The notes below the pieces were generated by a model. The model saw only the letters and a list, made by a program, of their open reading frames with translations. It had not been told where the DNA came from and did not search any database. The translations under genes were made by a program, and so were the position numbers. Of a DNA stretch of 49,253 bases, positions 18,068 to 25,862 are shown one piece after another (the first letter of the stretch is position 1; the number at the start of each line of letters is the position of its first letter). The DNA is from Phycisphaerales bacterium (lineage in GTDB: Bacteria > Planctomycetota > Phycisphaerae > Phycisphaerales > UBA1924), in assembly GCA_020845755.1 (NCBI GenBank), contig JADLFE010000037.1:1-49253 (forward strand). Direction: 5' to 3'.

Positions 18068-18697
18068 TCATGCGACGCTGATCGGGGGAATACGCACCAC
18101 GCTCCCGCCCACCCGGGCGGAAAGTTCATACACACCGACGGGACATTCAAGAACAAAGACACCGGATTCATCCGCGGCGATCTCCCGCTCAGCCGCGCCC
18201 GTCAGCGTCGATCGCCACGCGATGCGACCCACCGTGTCGTCCGTGAGCGACGCCACCTGTCCACGGATCGTCCGCCTCGCCTCTCCCTCGCCCCGCGAAA
18301 CCTGCACGTCGATCTCCGCGATCTCACACTCGAAACTCAGATGTCGCGATTCGGTCGTGCCGCGAAATCCGGCGAGCGCGGGCTCGGACTGTGTGTCGCG
18401 AACAAGCGTGCACAGGAATTCGCGGACCTGTTCGGCGACTTGGCCGGCAACGTCCATCAGCGACGTCCGCACACGCACCCCGCTACGCATCAGGCCAAGA
18501 ACCCGCTGCACAACCTCGCCCGGAGGCGAGATCGAGTCGTCCGCCCGCATGGTCTGCACCGCGATGGTCACCGCCGCGAGCGTGCGCGACGCGTCCGGCG
18601 ATGCCGCGATGCGCCCCGCGACCTCCGCTCGACGCTCCCCATCGATCTCGTCCAACGCCAGGGAAATGATCTCTTCGTTCGATACTGGTTGGATCAC
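18068..18697 (-). CDS. Small regulator-like protein between sigma factor and CHAT gene
   Basis: A 209-residue protein without a family I can name. The frame extends upstream into the sigma gene, but GTG at 18697 has a strong GGAGGA site five bases before it and was taken as the start. The N-terminal helix region (EEIISLALDEIDGERRAEV, then AGRIAASPDAS) resembles the helical domain of anti-sigma factors but has no zinc-binding HxxxCxxC motif. The C-terminal half is beta-rich and ends RVGGSVVRIPPISVA, recalling carboxypeptidase-regulatory or Ig-like domains. There is no membrane segment or signal peptide. Position suggests it controls the sigma factor or the CHAT protein. That is inference only. 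Confidence 0.65.
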   Translation of the reverse strand: MIQPVSNEEIISLALDEIDGERRAEVAGRIAASPDASRTLAAVTIAVQTMRADDSISPPGEVVQRVLGLMRSGVRVRTSLMDVAGQVAEQVREFLCTLVRDTQSEPALAGFRGTTESRHLSFECEIAEIDVQVSRGEGEARRTIRGQVASLTDDTVGRIAWRSTLTGAAEREIAADESGVFVLECPVGVYELSARVGGSVVRIPPISVA

Positions 18698-18848
18698 GCG
18701 TTCCTCCGTGCCTGACGGCCAGCCGCCGACCACACAAATGAGGGCGCACACACTGACGTGGATACGCGACCTGAGAAAATCGGGAAGAAAAATAGGGGAC
18801 TGTTTGGTCCGATAGATCCCCCGCAACCTCGCCCCGGCCTCACTCCCG

Positions 18849-19415
18849 TCACACCCCCTCGCCATCCTCCTCCGGCTCCGAAAGCAGCGATGCCAGTTTG
18901 GCAAGGCACCGGGCACGCGTCGGCCCGATGCTCCCGGTCGGAATGCCAAGTGAAGAAGCGATCTCTGAGTAGTTCGTGCGTTCGGCATTTGTGAAGAGTG
19001 CGCGGAGCAAACGCTCGCACGGCCCGCCGAGACGCGACAGCGCTTGATGGACGGCTACTCGACGCTCCCATCTCTCCAACTCATCGCCCGCAGGTTCCTC
19101 GGGCGCTGCAGCCATTGGCGAGTTTGGCGTGAGATGCGAACTCGACCGTGCGTTGGCCTGGGCGGCCCGCCAGCACTCCCGCTGGGTCGTGGTCATCAAC
19201 CACTTTGCAAGTGTGCGCGTATCGCGCAACCCCCCGAGGTTCTGGAAGAGGAGCGAAAATACCCCTTGAAATATGTCGTCGCAGACGCCGTCGGGAAGGC
19301 GGTAGCCACGCGGGATCGAATACACGAGACGCTTGTATTTCTCGACGAGTTCACCCCACGCGACTTGGTCGCGCTTCAGGCATCGCTCGATGAGGGCGTC
19401 GTCCCCTTTGTGCAT
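18849..19415 (-). CDS. ECF-type RNA polymerase sigma factor
   Basis: A 188-residue extracytoplasmic-function sigma factor. Region 2 is visible at about residues 10-85 (WGELVEKYKRLVYSIPRGY, DIFQGVFSLLFQNL, WLMTTTQRECWR). A variable proline/alanine linker follows. Region 4 lies at about 115-180 with the helix-turn-helix YSEIASSLGIPTGSIGPTRA then RCLAKL. Region 1 and region 3 are absent, as normal for ECF factors. The start at 19415 has GGAG six bases upstream. The gene leads a minus-strand run with the regulator-like, TPR-CHAT and subtilase genes, so it probably directs transcription of that run and perhaps of itself. The 151-base gap to the next gene could hold an internal promoter. Confidence 0.9.
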   Translation of the reverse strand: MHKGDDALIERCLKRDQVAWGELVEKYKRLVYSIPRGYRLPDGVCDDIFQGVFSLLFQNLGGLRDTRTLAKWLMTTTQRECWRAAQANARSSSHLTPNSPMAAAPEEPAGDELERWERRVAVHQALSRLGGPCERLLRALFTNAERTNYSEIASSLGIPTGSIGPTRARCLAKLASLLSEPEEDGEGV

Positions 19416-19454
19416 TCATCGCTCCGGGCGGCCGGAAATCGGCCGCTCTCAAAT

Positions 19455-19481
19455 AGAGGCGGAGTTTATCCGAAGAGTTCC
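19455..19481 (-). promoter_or_regulatory. Candidate ECF promoter of the sigma/CHAT operon
   Basis: On the minus strand GGAACT (19481-19476) is followed after 15 bases by GCCTCT. GGAAC is the usual -35 core of many ECF promoters. The -10 part is a poor match, so the call is tentative. The position, about 40 bases before the sigma start codon, would suit autoregulation. Confidence 0.25.
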
Positions 19482-19599
19482 CGATCGTGAAATCGAACGA
19501 TCGCGGTTGGGCTGGCCTCCTTTTTCTCCTGCATTTTCGCTCGTCGGTGTATCTGGCGATCGGCCTGTGGCTCCTCCTCCATCGAAAGGAGCTCCCCTG

Positions 19600-20814
19600 A
19601 TGAGCACACACCGTACCTTGGCGTTGCTGGCTGGTCTTGCGGCGTCCGCGTTCACCTTCCTGTCGGCTCTGGCCGACGTCACCATCTACGGCGGATTGTC
19701 CAACTTCGACGTCCCAAACGAGACCGACGACGACTGCGATGAGTTCGAGATCGAACTCCACGGCCCGAACCCCGAGGACATCTACCACACCTACACCAAT
19801 CCCAACTACGGCCATCCCCAGATCATCGCAACCACCTACGGAACGCTCGTCCGCTACGCCAACCCGCGCCACCTCACCCTGCCCGGATCGATCGAGCACT
19901 TCGGCATCTCCCTCCGCAATTTCAACGCCGATCCAACCCCCAAGTTCCGCTGGATGAAGGACGGACAGGAGGCGGGCGTCAATCCAAACCCGCTCCAGCC
20001 GCAGATCACCACCACCGCCTCGTTCAACAACGAGGGTGACCCCGTCATCGTCGAGACCATCACCAACCTCGACCCCTGGGGCCGAAGGATGTGGGTGAAA
20101 CGCTCCGTGACGAACGTGCTCTACACCGTCTCGCTCGAGGAACTCATGGTCGATGAGCCACTCATCCAGGACTCGGATGACCTCGACCTCGCGCCCGTCC
20201 TGCTCAACCACGCCCAGACACTCACCTACAACCAACTCGAGTCCGGCGACGGAATCGCCAGCGCCGTCCTCTCCTACGAGGTCTACCGCGACAGCTTCTA
20301 CGCCAACCAGCACCACGTCGGCTCCTACGCCGGAACCGTCATGAACGCCGTGCAACTCAACACCCTCGGATGCTCCGACGGCGGCCTGGTAATCCAGAAG
20401 CAGCCCGAGGATGTCTTCGCCGTCCCCGGCGATACCGTCGATTTCAGCGTCTCGGTCGATAACAACGGCGACTTCGGCGATCCCGTCTTCCACTGGTACC
20501 ACGAAGGTGTCGAGTTCGCCGTCACAACCAGCGACACGCTCTCCATCCCCAACATCACCTACGCCAACGCCGGCGCCTACTACGTCATGGCCACCAACGA
20601 CTGCGGCACCGTCATCTCCACCGTCGGACGCCTCGACATGCCGCGCCAGTGCCTGGCCGATATCGACGGCGACGGCTTCGTCAACGCCCTCGATTACGAC
20701 GACTTCGCCGACGCCTTCGAGAACGCCGACATCACCGCCGATTTCAATGCCGACGGCTTCATCAACGCCCTCGATTACGACGGCTTCGCCGAACACTTCG
20801 AGGCCGGCTGCTGA
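19600..20814 (+). CDS. Secreted protein with dockerin-like tail (copy 6)
   Basis: A 404-residue exported protein divergent from the sigma/CHAT operon. ATG 19600 follows AAAGGAG; the longer frame to 19333 overlaps the sigma gene and was rejected. The signal peptide ends about residue 26 (LSALAD). The central part (DVTIYGGLSNFDVPNETDDD, HLTLPGSIEHFGISLRNF) is unassigned and beta-rich. An Ig-like domain with VIQKQPEDVFAVPGDTVDF lies at about 265-345. The tail is the most diverged of the six: DIDGDGFVNALDYDDF, DFNADGFINALDYDGF, ending FEAGC. It has its own strong terminator. A surface role is likely, with no recognised enzyme motif. Confidence 0.82.
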   Translation: MSTHRTLALLAGLAASAFTFLSALADVTIYGGLSNFDVPNETDDDCDEFEIELHGPNPEDIYHTYTNPNYGHPQIIATTYGTLVRYANPRHLTLPGSIEHFGISLRNFNADPTPKFRWMKDGQEAGVNPNPLQPQITTTASFNNEGDPVIVETITNLDPWGRRMWVKRSVTNVLYTVSLEELMVDEPLIQDSDDLDLAPVLLNHAQTLTYNQLESGDGIASAVLSYEVYRDSFYANQHHVGSYAGTVMNAVQLNTLGCSDGGLVIQKQPEDVFAVPGDTVDFSVSVDNNGDFGDPVFHWYHEGVEFAVTTSDTLSIPNITYANAGAYYVMATNDCGTVISTVGRLDMPRQCLADIDGDGFVNALDYDDFADAFENADITADFNADGFINALDYDGFAEHFEAGC

Positions 20815-20844
20815 TCGGTCGCGTCCCAACAAGCAACCACGCTT

Positions 20845-20881
20845 GGGCGTGCGGGGATTCGGTTCTCCGCACGCCCTTTTT
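20845..20881 (+). terminator. Intrinsic terminator of the dockerin-tailed gene
   Basis: A perfect ten-base stem (gggcgtgcgg at 20845-20854, ccgcacgccc at 20867-20876) is followed directly by five T residues. It lies 30 bases after the stop at 20814 and in front of the convergent response-regulator gene. Confidence 0.9.
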
Positions 20882-20907
20882 CGTCCCGTACACCCGCTCC
20901 AACGCGT

Positions 20908-22302
20908 TCACGTCGCCGCCGCCCCCTCGCCCGCCGGGTGCTTCCCGGCGCCATCGCGGCTGAGCCCGAACTTGCGGATCTTGTTGTACACCGTCACTCG
21001 ATCGATCCGCAGCACGTGGGCCGCCTGGGCGATGTTCCACCCCGTTCGCTCCAAAACGCCCTGGATGTGCCGCCGCTCGATCTCCTCCAGCGAGTCATCG
21101 CACGACTGCGTCATCACCGCCGCACGTGGAGCGCTCAGCGGCAGGTCGTCGGGCCTGATCTCCGGAGGCTTGCCCACCACCATCGCACGCTCGATCGCGT
21201 TGCACAATTCTCGCACGTTCCCGGGCCAGTGATGCTCCGACAACCGCCGCATCGCCTCCGCGCTGATCCCCGTGATCTTGCGGTCCATCTGGCGCGCGAA
21301 TCGCTCGACAAAGTGATTCGCCAGGAGCGGGATGTCGTCGGGCCGCAGACGCAGCGGCGGCGCCTCGATCGAGAACACGTTGATCCGGTAGAACAGATCA
21401 CGCCGGAACTTCCCCGCCCCCACCGCCGCCTCCAGCGATTCGTTGGTCGCGCAGATCACCCTGAAATCCACGCGCACCGTGTCCTGCCCTCCCACCCGCG
21501 TGAAACTCTTGTCCTCCAGCACCCGCAGCAGTTCCACCTGCATCCGCTCCGGGATCGAACCGATCTCGTCGAGGAACAGCGTTCCGCCGTCTGCCATCTC
21601 GATCTTGCCCCGACGGCGCTGCGTCGCGTTGGTGAACGCTCCCTTCTCGTGCCCGAAGAGTTCGCTCTCCAGGAGCGATTCGGGTATCGCGCCGCAGTTG
21701 ACGGGGATCATGGGCGCGTAGCGCCGCGTGCTGTTGGCGTGGATCGCGCGGGCGATCAACTCCTTGCCCGTGCCGCTCTCGCCCGTCACGAGCACCGTCG
21801 CGTCGGTCGGCGCGACCTGCCGGATGAGTTCGATCACCTTGGAGATCGCCGGGCTCTCGCCCACGATGGTGTCGACCGACACCATCTCGTCGATCAGCCG
21901 CTTGAGGTTCTGGTTCTCGCTCGCCATCCGACGCTTCTCGACCGCGCGCTGAAGAAGATGGCTCAACTCCGCTGGATCGACAGGCTTGGTGAGGTAATCA
22001 AACGCGCCGTCCTTCAGCGCCTTCACCGCCGTCTCGACCGATCCGAACGCCGTCACGATCACAACCTCCATCGCCGGGTCGATCGCGTGCAGCGCCGCCT
22101 GCAGTTCAAGGCCGTCCATCCCCGGCATCCGCACGTCAACCACCGCCGCGTCGAACGCGCGATGACCCGCCATCGCCAGCGCCGACTCCGCGCTCGCCGC
22201 CGGCACCGCGTCAAACCCGTCCTTCACGAGCCAGCGGCTCAGCGAATCACGCAACGCGAACTCGTCATCGACTACCAGAATCGCGGGACGATCGCTCTTC
22301 AT
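20908..22302 (-). CDS. NtrC-family sigma-54-dependent response regulator
   Basis: A 464-residue transcription activator. Residues 1-120 are a receiver domain with phospho-acceptor Asp56 (VVDVRMPG), acidic pocket residues Asp12 and Asp13, and Lys in YLTKP. Residues about 145-370 are the AAA+ sigma-54 interaction domain: Walker A GESGTGKE, Walker B GTLFLDEIG. The sigma-54 contact loop reads GAFTNA instead of the usual GAFTGA. Residues about 405-455 form a Fis-type helix-turn-helix (GWNIAQAAHVLRIDRVTVYN). The ATG overlaps the stop of the haem-kinase gene by four bases, so the two form a two-component pair. A sigma-54 promoter 2.1 kb away, in front of the multihaem operon, is the obvious target. 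Confidence 0.94.
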   Translation of the reverse strand: MKSDRPAILVVDDEFALRDSLSRWLVKDGFDAVPAASAESALAMAGHRAFDAAVVDVRMPGMDGLELQAALHAIDPAMEVVIVTAFGSVETAVKALKDGAFDYLTKPVDPAELSHLLQRAVEKRRMASENQNLKRLIDEMVSVDTIVGESPAISKVIELIRQVAPTDATVLVTGESGTGKELIARAIHANSTRRYAPMIPVNCGAIPESLLESELFGHEKGAFTNATQRRRGKIEMADGGTLFLDEIGSIPERMQVELLRVLEDKSFTRVGGQDTVRVDFRVICATNESLEAAVGAGKFRRDLFYRINVFSIEAPPLRLRPDDIPLLANHFVERFARQMDRKITGISAEAMRRLSEHHWPGNVRELCNAIERAMVVGKPPEIRPDDLPLSAPRAAVMTQSCDDSLEEIERRHIQGVLERTGWNIAQAAHVLRIDRVTVYNKIRKFGLSRDGAGKHPAGEGAAAT

Positions 22303-23951
22303 GACCCCTTCTCCTTGCCGCCATCTCCACCGACCGTGCCCGGCGCCTCACGCCGACGCGGGAGCCACACCGTGAACATCGTGCCCTCACCCACCTTGGA
22401 TTGCACCGTGATCTCCCCGCCGTGACCGTGCACCACCCCGTACACCACCGCCAACCCCAGCCCGACTCCGCTCGTCTCCCCCTTGGTTGTCACGAACGGC
22501 TCGAAAATGTGCGGCAACAACTCCGGCGCGATCCCCACGCCCGTGTCCTGAACACTGAACTCCACGCGATCCGCGTCGCCCCGCATACGAACCGTCAGCA
22601 CAGCCGGACGCTCCTTCAGCCCGTGCATCGACTCGATCGAGTTCATCAGCAACGCCAGCACCGCCTGCTGGATCTGCCCCTGGTCGGCCACGATCGTCGG
22701 ATCGCCATCCAGCAGCGACGCCTCCAGGCGGATCTTGTGCATCTCGAGGTGATGACGCACCAGCATCAGACTGTTATCGACGATCTCGTTGATGCTCACC
22801 ATCTTCGTGCGAACGCTCTGACCGCGCGCAAACACCAGCAGGTTCTTCACGATCTCGCTGCAACGCACCGATTCACGGTCGATCAGCCTGAGGTAACTGT
22901 CGATCTGCGCAAAGACGCCCGGTTCGAGCCCCTGCTCCGCCAACTCCCGCCGCGTCAGCCTCGCATAGGCCAGGATGCCCCCCAGCGGATTGTTCAACTC
23001 GTGCGCAACCGTCGCCGAGAGTTTGCCAAGCGACGCCATCGTCTCCACCTGCGTCATCCGCCGCTGCGCCTGCCGCAGTTCCTGCGTCTTCTCCTCGACA
23101 CGACGCTCGAGCGTCCGTGACCACTCACCCAACTCCTCTCGCGCACCCCGAAGATCCTTCACCATCCCGTTGAACGCTCCAGCCAACTGCGCCAGATCAT
23201 GCTGCCCCGACACGTCGATGGTGGTGTGCAGGTCCCCAGCCGCGATCCGCTGCGTCCCCTCGTGCAGCCGCTCCACCGGCTCGTGAATGAGCCGACGGAT
23301 GAAGATCGCCACGATCACCCCCGCCGTCATGATGAGCAGAATCGTCGTCGTTCCCAGTTGCTGCCGCGCCCGGTTGATCGCCTCGTCGAACGGCGCCATC
23401 GTCATCTGCACGTCCAGCACCCCCAGCACCGGACGGTGCGCCGGCGGCGGGTGGCAATCGAGCGACGAGCAACTCGCCTCGTTCATGATCACGCTCAGCG
23501 ACCGCTGCCCCTCATGCCCGTCCCCCAGCACCGGCATCTCAACGCTCCGCAGAACCCCCTCGCCGGTCTCCTCTCCCTCGATGTGACACGCCGTGCATTC
23601 CTTGTCGGTGATCGGGATCACCCTCCCACGCTCGCTCCGGTCCGCCGTCAACGCGATCCGCCCGTCCTTGGAATACACGCGGATCGCAGTGAAGCCCGAT
23701 GACGAGCCCAGGTTCTCGATGCGCGATTGCACTTCGCTCATGCGGTTCAGCAGCATGCCGTCGTGCGTCGCGTTGCGGATCAGCGTCGTCGATCGCGCCA
23801 GGTCCGCCCGGATGAATCGCTTCAGTTCCTCGCGAACGCCCCAGTACCCGATCACCGCGTGGATCGCCAGCGCCACCGCGATAGTGATCGCCAGTGGCAC
23901 CAAAAGTCGCAACTCAAGGGATCGCGAAAATAGCCCGGGCTTGGCAAACAT
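22299..23951 (-). CDS. Sensor histidine kinase with periplasmic haem-c sites
   Basis: A 550-residue membrane-bound sensor kinase. A first membrane segment (about residues 15-36) and a second (about 205-228) flank a periplasmic sensor domain. This domain carries two likely haem attachment motifs: C119TACH and C161SSLDCH, the second with a four-residue spacing (CX4CH) as found in some c-type cytochromes. A HAMP linker follows (RLHEGTQRIAAGDLHTTIDV), then a coiled coil, the HisKA domain with His317 in VAHELNNPLGG, and an ATPase domain (VGIAPELLPHIFEPF, GVGLGLAVV). Covalent haem in a kinase sensor usually reports redox state or a gas ligand. It is paired with the NtrC-type regulator and lies head-to-head with the multihaem electron-transfer operon. 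Confidence 0.92.
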   Translation of the reverse strand: MFAKPGLFSRSLELRLLVPLAITIAVALAIHAVIGYWGVREELKRFIRADLARSTTLIRNATHDGMLLNRMSEVQSRIENLGSSSGFTAIRVYSKDGRIALTADRSERGRVIPITDKECTACHIEGEETGEGVLRSVEMPVLGDGHEGQRSLSVIMNEASCSSLDCHPPPAHRPVLGVLDVQMTMAPFDEAINRARQQLGTTTILLIMTAGVIVAIFIRRLIHEPVERLHEGTQRIAAGDLHTTIDVSGQHDLAQLAGAFNGMVKDLRGAREELGEWSRTLERRVEEKTQELRQAQRRMTQVETMASLGKLSATVAHELNNPLGGILAYARLTRRELAEQGLEPGVFAQIDSYLRLIDRESVRCSEIVKNLLVFARGQSVRTKMVSINEIVDNSLMLVRHHLEMHKIRLEASLLDGDPTIVADQGQIQQAVLALLMNSIESMHGLKERPAVLTVRMRGDADRVEFSVQDTGVGIAPELLPHIFEPFVTTKGETSGVGLGLAVVYGVVHGHGGEITVQSKVGEGTMFTVWLPRRREAPGTVGGDGGKEKGS

Positions 23952-24292
23952 GTCGCACCAGCCTACAGGACTCGGTCATCCATATTGTCGTTCATCCTGT
24001 CTCCCGAGTCCACACCTTGTGTTGAGACTTTCAGCAGTGCACGCGCCTCCTCGCAAGGGCTGCGTTCGTACGAACCGTTTGCAGAAATCGCGGCCGTGCA
24101 CCCAGCCCCGCCTCACGAGCCTTCATACCGCCCATTCCTGTTGAAACACGCACGCGCTCGCATCTCCCCCGATCTGAGCGCCCCCCTGTTCGTTCAATCT
24201 CTCACTCCCACACGCCGCCTCCCTCTCCCCCAGACGTCCCTCGCTCACGATCTCCCTCCAGTTCTGCCGTTGAGTTGTTGAGCGCTGAATTC

Positions 24293-24307
24293 CGCAACAG
24301 CGTTGTG
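24293..24307. promoter_or_regulatory. Candidate activator-binding dyad
   Basis: cgcaac-agc-gttgtg is an inverted repeat with one mismatch, centred about 94 bases upstream of the -12 element of the sigma-54 promoter. That is a normal distance for an enhancer site of an NtrC-type activator. Related sequence with the core gttgag lies at 24268-24281. The assignment is by position only. Confidence 0.35.
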
Positions 24308-24379
24308 AATCTCATCAGCGCATCCCCTCGGTCCACGCCGCAAACCCGCGTTCTCGCCCTCACGCCGCCATTTTCGGAC

Positions 24380-24395
24380 TGGCCCGGCGATTGCA
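24380..24395 (+). promoter_or_regulatory. Sigma-54 (-24/-12) promoter of the multihaem operon
   Basis: TGGCCCGGCGATTGCA matches the sigma-54 consensus TGGCACGnnnnTTGCA at all but one fixed base (A to C). The diagnostic GG and GC pairs are exactly ten bases apart (24381-24382 and 24393-24394). The predicted start of transcription is about 24406, leaving a short leader with AGAGGAG before the ATG at 24438. The neighbouring NtrC-type regulator supports the call. Confidence 0.8.
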
Positions 24396-24437
24396 TCTCC
24401 ATGCCTCCGTCACCAGCCATTCACAGAGGAGCCCCCC

Positions 24438-24836
24438 ATGGCACACCTCGGAACCAACCAGAACAAAGTGCTCCGCGAGTACGTCGCCCCGACCGCCTTG
24501 GGCCTCGCACTCGTCGTCTGCATGCCCCTGCTCGGGATCGCCGCCGTCATGATGCGCGGCACGCTCATCGCCGCCTTCGCCGTCTGTGTCGCCATCGGCG
24601 TCACCGTCGCCGCGTGGCACATGATCGAACCCACCCTGAGCCCACGCTGGCGTCACGCCGTCCGCGAACTGGCCATCGGCGTCGCGCTGATCGTCAGCCT
24701 TCCTCTTCTCGCGGTCGTCCTCTTCGTCATGCAGGGCACCGTCTCCGCACTGCTCGTCGTCGCGGCCGTCGCCCTCACACTCATCGGCCTCTGGCGCATC
24801 TTCGCCGCCGGCAGCCATGTCCTTCACACCCGCTGA
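24438..24836 (+). CDS. Small membrane protein, first gene of multihaem operon
   Basis: A 132-residue integral membrane protein of unknown family. Four hydrophobic segments are visible at about residues 18-38, 42-61, 78-97 and 101-124, separated by short charged turns (MMRGT, EPTLSPRWRHAVREL). AGAGGAG lies upstream of the start. There are no cysteines or histidine pairs suggesting cofactors, apart from single residues. It opens the operon with the ferredoxin, NrfD-like and twelve-haem genes behind the sigma-54 promoter, so it may be an accessory or assembly subunit of that membrane complex; this is inferred from position. Confidence 0.75.
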   Translation: MAHLGTNQNKVLREYVAPTALGLALVVCMPLLGIAAVMMRGTLIAAFAVCVAIGVTVAAWHMIEPTLSPRWRHAVRELAIGVALIVSLPLLAVVLFVMQGTVSALLVVAAVALTLIGLWRIFAAGSHVLHTR

Positions 24837-24890
24837 CGACTCCGCATCGATCGGCCTCGGCGGCTTGTTCCAACGCTCGGGAGAACTCGG

Positions 24891-25862
24891 ATGAACGCTC
24901 GCACTTCCAGTCAACGCACCCCGAAAAGCGGAAGCGACGCTCACCCCCCGATCGATACGAGCCGCCGCGGATTCCTCAAAGCCGGCGCCGTCCTCACGGC
25001 GCTGACGGTCGGTGGAAAATCCCTGGCCAGCGACGGCGCGGACGGCGCCTCCAAACTGAGCCAGGGTCGTATGGGGGTGCTGGTTGATCTGACCCGCTGC
25101 GTCGGCTGTCGACGCTGCGAGTGGGCGTGCAACGACGCCAACGACAACCCGCACGGCAAACTCGAAGAGTGCGACGACCAGTCCGTCTTCGCCTCCCTTC
25201 GCCGCCCACGCACCGACCAGTTCTGCGTCGTCAACGCGACTCGGAACCCCAAGGCGGACCCGAGCCCCACGGACCCGCCGATTTTCACCAAGATCCAGTG
25301 CATGCACTGCGAATACCCGCCGTGCGTCTCCGCCTGCCTCGTCGGCGCCATGCAGAAGAGCCCCGACGGCCCCGTCACCTACGACGCCTCGAAGTGCATC
25401 GGCTGCCGCTACTGCATGATGGCGTGCCCCTTCGAACGACTCACCTATGAGTACGACCGCCGCTTCACCCCACGCATCCGAAAGTGCGAACTCTGCTCCC
25501 ACCGCACCCACGACGGAAAACTCCCCGCCTGCGTCGAGATCTGCCCCGTCGAGGCCCTCCAATACGGCAAACGCGAAGACCTCCTCCGCGTCGCTCACGA
25601 ACGCATCGCCGCTCACCCCGACAAATACGTCGATCACGTCTACGGCGAATCCGAGGGCGGCGGAACCTCCTGGCTCTACCTCTCCGCTCGTCCCTTCGAG
25701 CAACTCGTTGACGTCGGCCTGCCCAGACTCCCCGACAAGAGCCCCGCCGAACGCACCGAGCACATCCAGCACGCCATCTTCAAGGGCGCCGCCGGACCGC
25801 TTGGTATCGCGGCGATCCTCACCACTCTCCACTTCCTCACCCGCAAGGGAGGTCACGCGTGA
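24891..25862 (+). CDS. Tat-exported four-cluster ferredoxin subunit (HybA/HmcB/DsrO type)
   Basis: A 323-residue iron-sulfur protein that passes electrons between a membrane quinone protein and periplasmic partners. The N-terminus has a twin-arginine signal (SRRGFLKAGAVLTALT, residues about 24-40). Four cysteine clusters for [4Fe-4S] centres are visible: CVGCRRCEWAC, CMHCEYPPCVSAC, CIGCRYCMMACP, and CELC with CVEICP. A C-terminal hydrophobic segment (GPLGIAAILTTLHFL) probably anchors it in the membrane. This layout matches HybA of hydrogenase 2, HmcB and DsrO. Its stop overlaps the GTG start of the NrfD-like gene by four bases, so the two are translationally coupled. Confidence 0.92.
   Translation: MNARTSSQRTPKSGSDAHPPIDTSRRGFLKAGAVLTALTVGGKSLASDGADGASKLSQGRMGVLVDLTRCVGCRRCEWACNDANDNPHGKLEECDDQSVFASLRRPRTDQFCVVNATRNPKADPSPTDPPIFTKIQCMHCEYPPCVSACLVGAMQKSPDGPVTYDASKCIGCRYCMMACPFERLTYEYDRRFTPRIRKCELCSHRTHDGKLPACVEICPVEALQYGKREDLLRVAHERIAAHPDKYVDHVYGESEGGGTSWLYLSARPFEQLVDVGLPRLPDKSPAERTEHIQHAIFKGAAGPLGIAAILTTLHFLTRKGGHA

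Larger units (their letters stand above)
23952..24437. other. Divergent regulatory region of kinase and multihaem operon
   Basis: No coding sequence is supported in these 486 bases. The right part holds a sigma-54 promoter (24380-24395) and an upstream dyad (24293-24307) described separately. The left part should hold the promoter of the kinase gene, but no clear -35/-10 pair was found. Confidence 0.5.

Noticed and set aside
14012..19415. Type III CRISPR Craspase (gRAMP plus TPR-CHAT)
   Set aside because: No Cas7-type effector, Cas1/Cas2 or repeat array is present in the window; the neighbours are a sigma factor and a subtilase.
4520..20814. Cellulosome interpretation of the dockerin-like tails
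   Set aside because: No cohesin, cellulase or other glycoside hydrolase motif was seen with them; only the tail resemblance supports it.
22915..22940. ggttcgagcccc resembling a tRNA T-arm
   Set aside because: Lies inside the kinase coding sequence with no matching acceptor, D or anticodon arms.
24360..25856. Long minus-strand frame of 498 codons opposite the membrane protein and ferredoxin genes
   Set aside because: Acidic, repetitive composition typical of the antisense of GC-rich coding DNA; the plus strand encodes clear four-cluster ferredoxin motifs.
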